Made by a program: the position numbers and the translations under genes. DNA of 64,000 bases from Chrysophaeum taylorii (Eukaryota; Sar; Pelagophyceae; Pelagomonadales; Pelagomonadaceae): positions 124,001 through 188,000 of the forward strand of contig JAQMWT010000308.1 in the NCBI GenBank assembly GCA_029834535.1, written 5' to 3'. How positions within the stretch are numbered: the first letter of the stretch is position 1; each line of letters begins with the position of its first letter. The notes under the pieces are model-generated. The model saw nothing but the letters and a program-made list of their open reading frames with translations, made no database searches and was not told the DNA's origin. Below are positions 60,577-64,000 of the stretch, piece after piece.

Positions 60577-63500
60577 CTGGCTGCAGCTATGTGCGCTCCT
60601 TAAGAAGGGGGGTCTCTTCGTTCACAACAGCACGGCGCCCGGATAACGGAAACGCCACATCATCAGCATACTCTTCTTCTTTTAGTGCGACGTATCCTCA
60701 GCGCATCGTCTACATCGTATTGAAAAACACGAATACGGACCCTCGCGTTGTCGAGAGTGTCGAGGCCGCCATGTACAGAACCAGAAGAACCGGATCTTAT
60801 GCTTGACGCTGATTATCGAGTCGATCGAAGTGGTGGTAGCGCCGGAGTACCGCACTAATGTTGTTGTGGAGCGCTAAGATGCAATTCGGACGAGTTCAAA
60901 TTCGTTGGAACGCCCAACTTCGATAGCACCTGCCAAAGTAGCTACGAACTTCCAGCGGGACGGACCCTGTCGAAAGAAAGAAAGGTAGCCTTGACGAAAT
61001 CAATGAACAGAACCTTCGTTTTGAGGTGAATCACAGCACGACACGACTCGTTTCGTCGTCTGACCGTACAACATCAATTTCATCACGGATTGGCCGCCCT
61101 GCTATAATATAGCAAGATGTGGCGCGCGGAACACTTTTGCATTTAATCTCTCGAGGTGTGCGAACCATCCGGCGGCGACGAACCTCTGACGCGGTGACCT
61201 TAATTTTGACAGACCGCTCTTAAGATGATGATCTCCCAATATCTCTGCGCGTCACTGGTCAAGCGACTCGCGGCCCGCATTCAATCCATCACGTATCGAG
61301 CAGGTAAATCGCTCCTTTGCCTGTACCACGCGGCCCCGCGTTCAGAAACGGCAAGTAATTCGCAGAGGAGTGAGGACCAAGCGACGCGAGGTCTCTGCCC
61401 TTCGAAAGCCGAGTTGCTTGTTCATATCCGGTCCTTTTTGAACAGTGGAGAGAAGGGTGTCGACATTGGTGGTGGTGGTTAGGCCGCCCGAGTCGCGCAC
61501 ATCTGGAGAACGATGCACTTGAGCGCACGGTGATCGATCATCAGAATCGGTAAAAATGTTCTCGGTGATGTCTTCATCCGAGAAACGACCCAACTTTGTG
61601 GCGGTCGAGTTAGTGAGGCAATAAACCCAACCATGCCCCGTGGTTGGGTTTCGCGCAGAAGGCTGTTGCCAGTACCCTCGTAGCGAGCGTGGAATGTGCT
61701 CATCTGGCTGGCGACCCGCGTCGTATCCCGCGTGGTCCACGTACAAGTCTCTCGTTGAAATCACTAGTAGAAAAAAGTTGCCGTACATCCAGTAATAAGA
61801 GTGTCGTCGCGTCGCGCGGTATCATAGAAAAGGCATTACCGACCATCGCATCATAGGCTTTCGCATCATTCGCGACAAAAAGTCGTATCGCCATGACGCG
61901 ACAAGATCATTTCTACGCCACGTTCTCTCGCCATCATACCATCGCAAACCACAACGTGGGTCCGCCAATTTCCTCCGAGAATTGATCGGTCTGTCGCTGG
62001 AGGGAGTCACTGACGCGCGATCAAGTTGGTCGTCCCGGCCATAAAAATCTCGGTGTCGGCTGCCGACCGGCGCGTAAACTTGCGAGGCGAACAACTTACG
62101 ACTCTTCTTTTTTGGGGGGAACACTCAGCTTTTTTTCAAGACCGCCGCGCGGGAGGAGGAGGAAAGGAGCTTCTCGATTCACATCTAGTATTGGTTCTCG
62201 GACTAACTATGGTGGTTCCGACGACCCGCCTGAAACATGATTGACTCTCCACGCGCGACGGCTCCTGCGGCAAACAACGATAATACAGTTTCGCGAAGAC
62301 GGCCAAGCTTCGCGCTTTGCCGTGTGTTAATTGAAAGACGCTCATCGAGCCGCGAAGAAGTTGCGTGGCTGGAACTGTCGAAACGACGAGCAACCCGCAG
62401 AGGTGCGACGCATTGGGCGGCTGAGGATCTGCCGCGAATAGGCGCAATCCCTGTACCACGAAGGGAGGAGTCTATTGGGGGTGCACGACACCTCAATCGA
62501 CGCAGACGAGGAGACCATCATACCTGGGGCGATGTCGGAGATGTCCAGAGGCGTCGCATTCGGGCCGAGGGCGCGAAGAATAAAAGTGACCTTTCGCTGC
62601 CAGGTTCCTATCGCGCCGTGATGATGCTCGGCCAAAAAGCTTGTCTCCAACATCATCATACGCGCGCGTCTCGGTGTCTCGGTGTCAGCCGAGCTACAAC
62701 ACGAATCGAAGGGCGGCCTCGTGTGGCGACGTCGTGAAGGTCGGGAACCAGCATTTCGCGTTCTCGAAGCAGGATATGATGTACTCGCTGGACGTCGCAA
62801 AACGTGGTACTGATGAAGTCGCACTCGAAGGGTCGGCGACTCACAAAGCGCGGGAAAAGGATGAGAAGGCTCGGCGTACGCGCGTCATCATCATCGAGGA
62901 AAATCACACCGATTTTCACCGCGGAGTGAGAAGCCCTGAGGCTGAAGTCGAAGACCAGGCTTACACCACAAGTCGAGTCACGTTCTTCTTCTTCTTCCAA
63001 GTGGCGAGTCTCTCTATACGATGCTCTCCGGCCATCTACGAAGAGATGATCCCTCGGGCGTTTTAATCTTCCCCCGAGCTGTCAAGTACGTGAAAGCGTG
63101 CGCCAGCGAGCTTCGGGCCCTTTTCATTTTCTCATTGGGGAGACGATTTCACATTGAAGCCGAGAGACTGCCGTGCGTCGTCGATGCAATAGAATTGCGC
63201 TCGAACTTGTTAAAAGTAAGAGCGGTGACTCGACTTGCTTCTCTGCTCGTTCCGGGGCGGACGGCGGACGGCACTCCGCACCTCGGAGGATGTGTGTGGA
63301 CAAGAGAAAATGCACCTCTTATATCTTTATTGGCGTCGTGGAGAAAAGCAAATAATTGCACGTTTGCACGCCTCCGGCCGAGGGGCCCGCGCGTACGGAC
63401 GATCCACGAACAAAAGGCTACAGCAACCTCAAGGCCGTCACCATCTTCTTCTGGGCCTCGCTCTCCCTGCCTCGCGAATTTTCTTTATTTCCGCATCCTC

Positions 63501-64000
63501 TCCTGTTCTTCGTCACCTCATGTTTTACCTGTCTACGTAACAGCCTCGAGCCCCACAGAGCTCGAGCCCTTTCGCTCCGAGGACACCCGGAGGACCCGTT
63601 CAAGATCGGCAGATGACAAGCGGGCGTCAAAGACGCGCCGCGGATGCGGACGATTGACCCGCCACGAGACAGACACCACGCGGATGACCAGCGGACGCAG
63701 GATTGATTGCCAACGGCTGCGAGCAAGATGAGCGTCCCAATCGACGCGAACCTCGCCACGCTTGCGCTTTCGAAGCCGAACTTATGACCGTAGGTACTGA
63801 AAGCGCCAAATCACAGGCCTAAATGGAGACACTCTGTCCAACGTCCTCGGTCGACCTCTTTCGCTACTCTGGCGGCGACGCGAGCCTCCACTACGATCAG
63901 CACCGTGTTCTCGCCGCCGCCGCCGCTATGTGTCTCGCAGTTTGAGAATGATGCCTTCGACTTTAGAAATGCCGTTCGCCTTGTCGTGACTTATTGACGA
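60577..64000. other. long region without a recognised gene
   Basis: ORFs on both strands reach 236 codons but none shows a domain I can name. The more protein-like stretches are minus-strand 62656-63000 (A-V-K-I-G-V-I-F-L-D-D-D, F-I-S-T-T-F-C-D-V-Q-R-V-H-H-I), 62530-62650 (H-H-H-G-A-I-G-T-W-Q-R-K-V-T-F-I-L) and 61342-61788 (G-H-G-W-V-Y-C-L-T-N). They might be exons or relics of one or more minus-strand genes. No repeats were noted except the TATA module at its left edge. Confidence 0.35.

Noticed and set aside
61600-61650. GIY-YIG/T5orf172-like start G-W-V-Y-C-L-T-N on the minus strand
   Set aside because: Only eight residues agree and the following catalytic block is absent. Not enough to claim a viral relic.

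Overview
The window looks like nuclear DNA of a flagellated, photosynthetic protist (a eukaryotic alga). The evidence is eukaryotic single-copy genes: a plastid terminal oxidase-type diiron oxidase, an outer-dynein-arm docking coiled-coil protein (so the organism makes motile flagella), an Iwr1/SLC7A6OS-type RNA polymerase II transport factor, a GT15 mannosyltransferase, a TMEM242-like protein and an ATP6AP2-like V-ATPase accessory protein. The recognised host genes are single open frames, GC-rich and closely packed. No rRNA, tRNA or CRISPR was found. I cannot fix the lineage from sequence alone.

Layout. 1-8758 (minus strand) is a decayed Ty3/gypsy element: gag/protease, a C5 cytosine DNA methyltransferase (MTase) domain, reverse transcriptase (RT), RNase H and integrase. 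It is interrupted by a complete hAT DNA transposon (751-2019, 8-bp target duplication), by a dispersed (TTAG)n-tailed repeat (about 2595-2915) and by a shard of a copia element (about 6527-6808). 9049-16840 holds unassigned minus-strand ORFs, a truncated minus-strand copia integrase ('copia A'), a copia LTR with primer site and two decayed gag copies. 16860-20158 is mostly non-coding and contains a seven-unit 97-bp tandem array. 20159-21325 is a glycosyltransferase gene. 21326-24830 is repetitive DNA rich in TGATCAAACTTG-like motifs. 24831-35281 is a complete-ended copia element ('copia C') with 314-bp LTRs about 97% identical, a 5-bp target duplication, a half-tRNA-iMet primer site, gag, protease, a second and different C5-MTase domain, RT, RNase H and about 2 kb of extra 3' ORFs. 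35435-41454 is another, more decayed copia ('copia B'). 41455-53072 is a mosaic of repeats, two Helitron helicase fragments and an inverted pair of copia-B LTRs, with two host genes (Iwr1 and the terminal oxidase). 53073-59915 is a dense host gene island. 59916-64000 shows nothing I can name apart from a TATA-bearing module shared with 17913.

Main result: two unrelated LTR retrotransposons, one gypsy and one copia, each carry a cytosine-5 DNA methyltransferase domain inside their pol region, at different positions and with different motif variants. Capture of C5-MTases by retrotransposons is known from dinoflagellates and a charophyte alga. Finding two in one 64-kb window suggests repeated capture of self-methylating activity in this genome. 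In copia C a short peptide motif, T-x-(T/K)-S-L-N-Y, recurs at four polyprotein domain borders and looks like the element's own protease cleavage site.

The host genes share no evident single pathway. They cover secretion and glycosylation, cell wall or matrix, flagellum, plastid redox, mitochondrion, vacuolar acidification and Pol II import.
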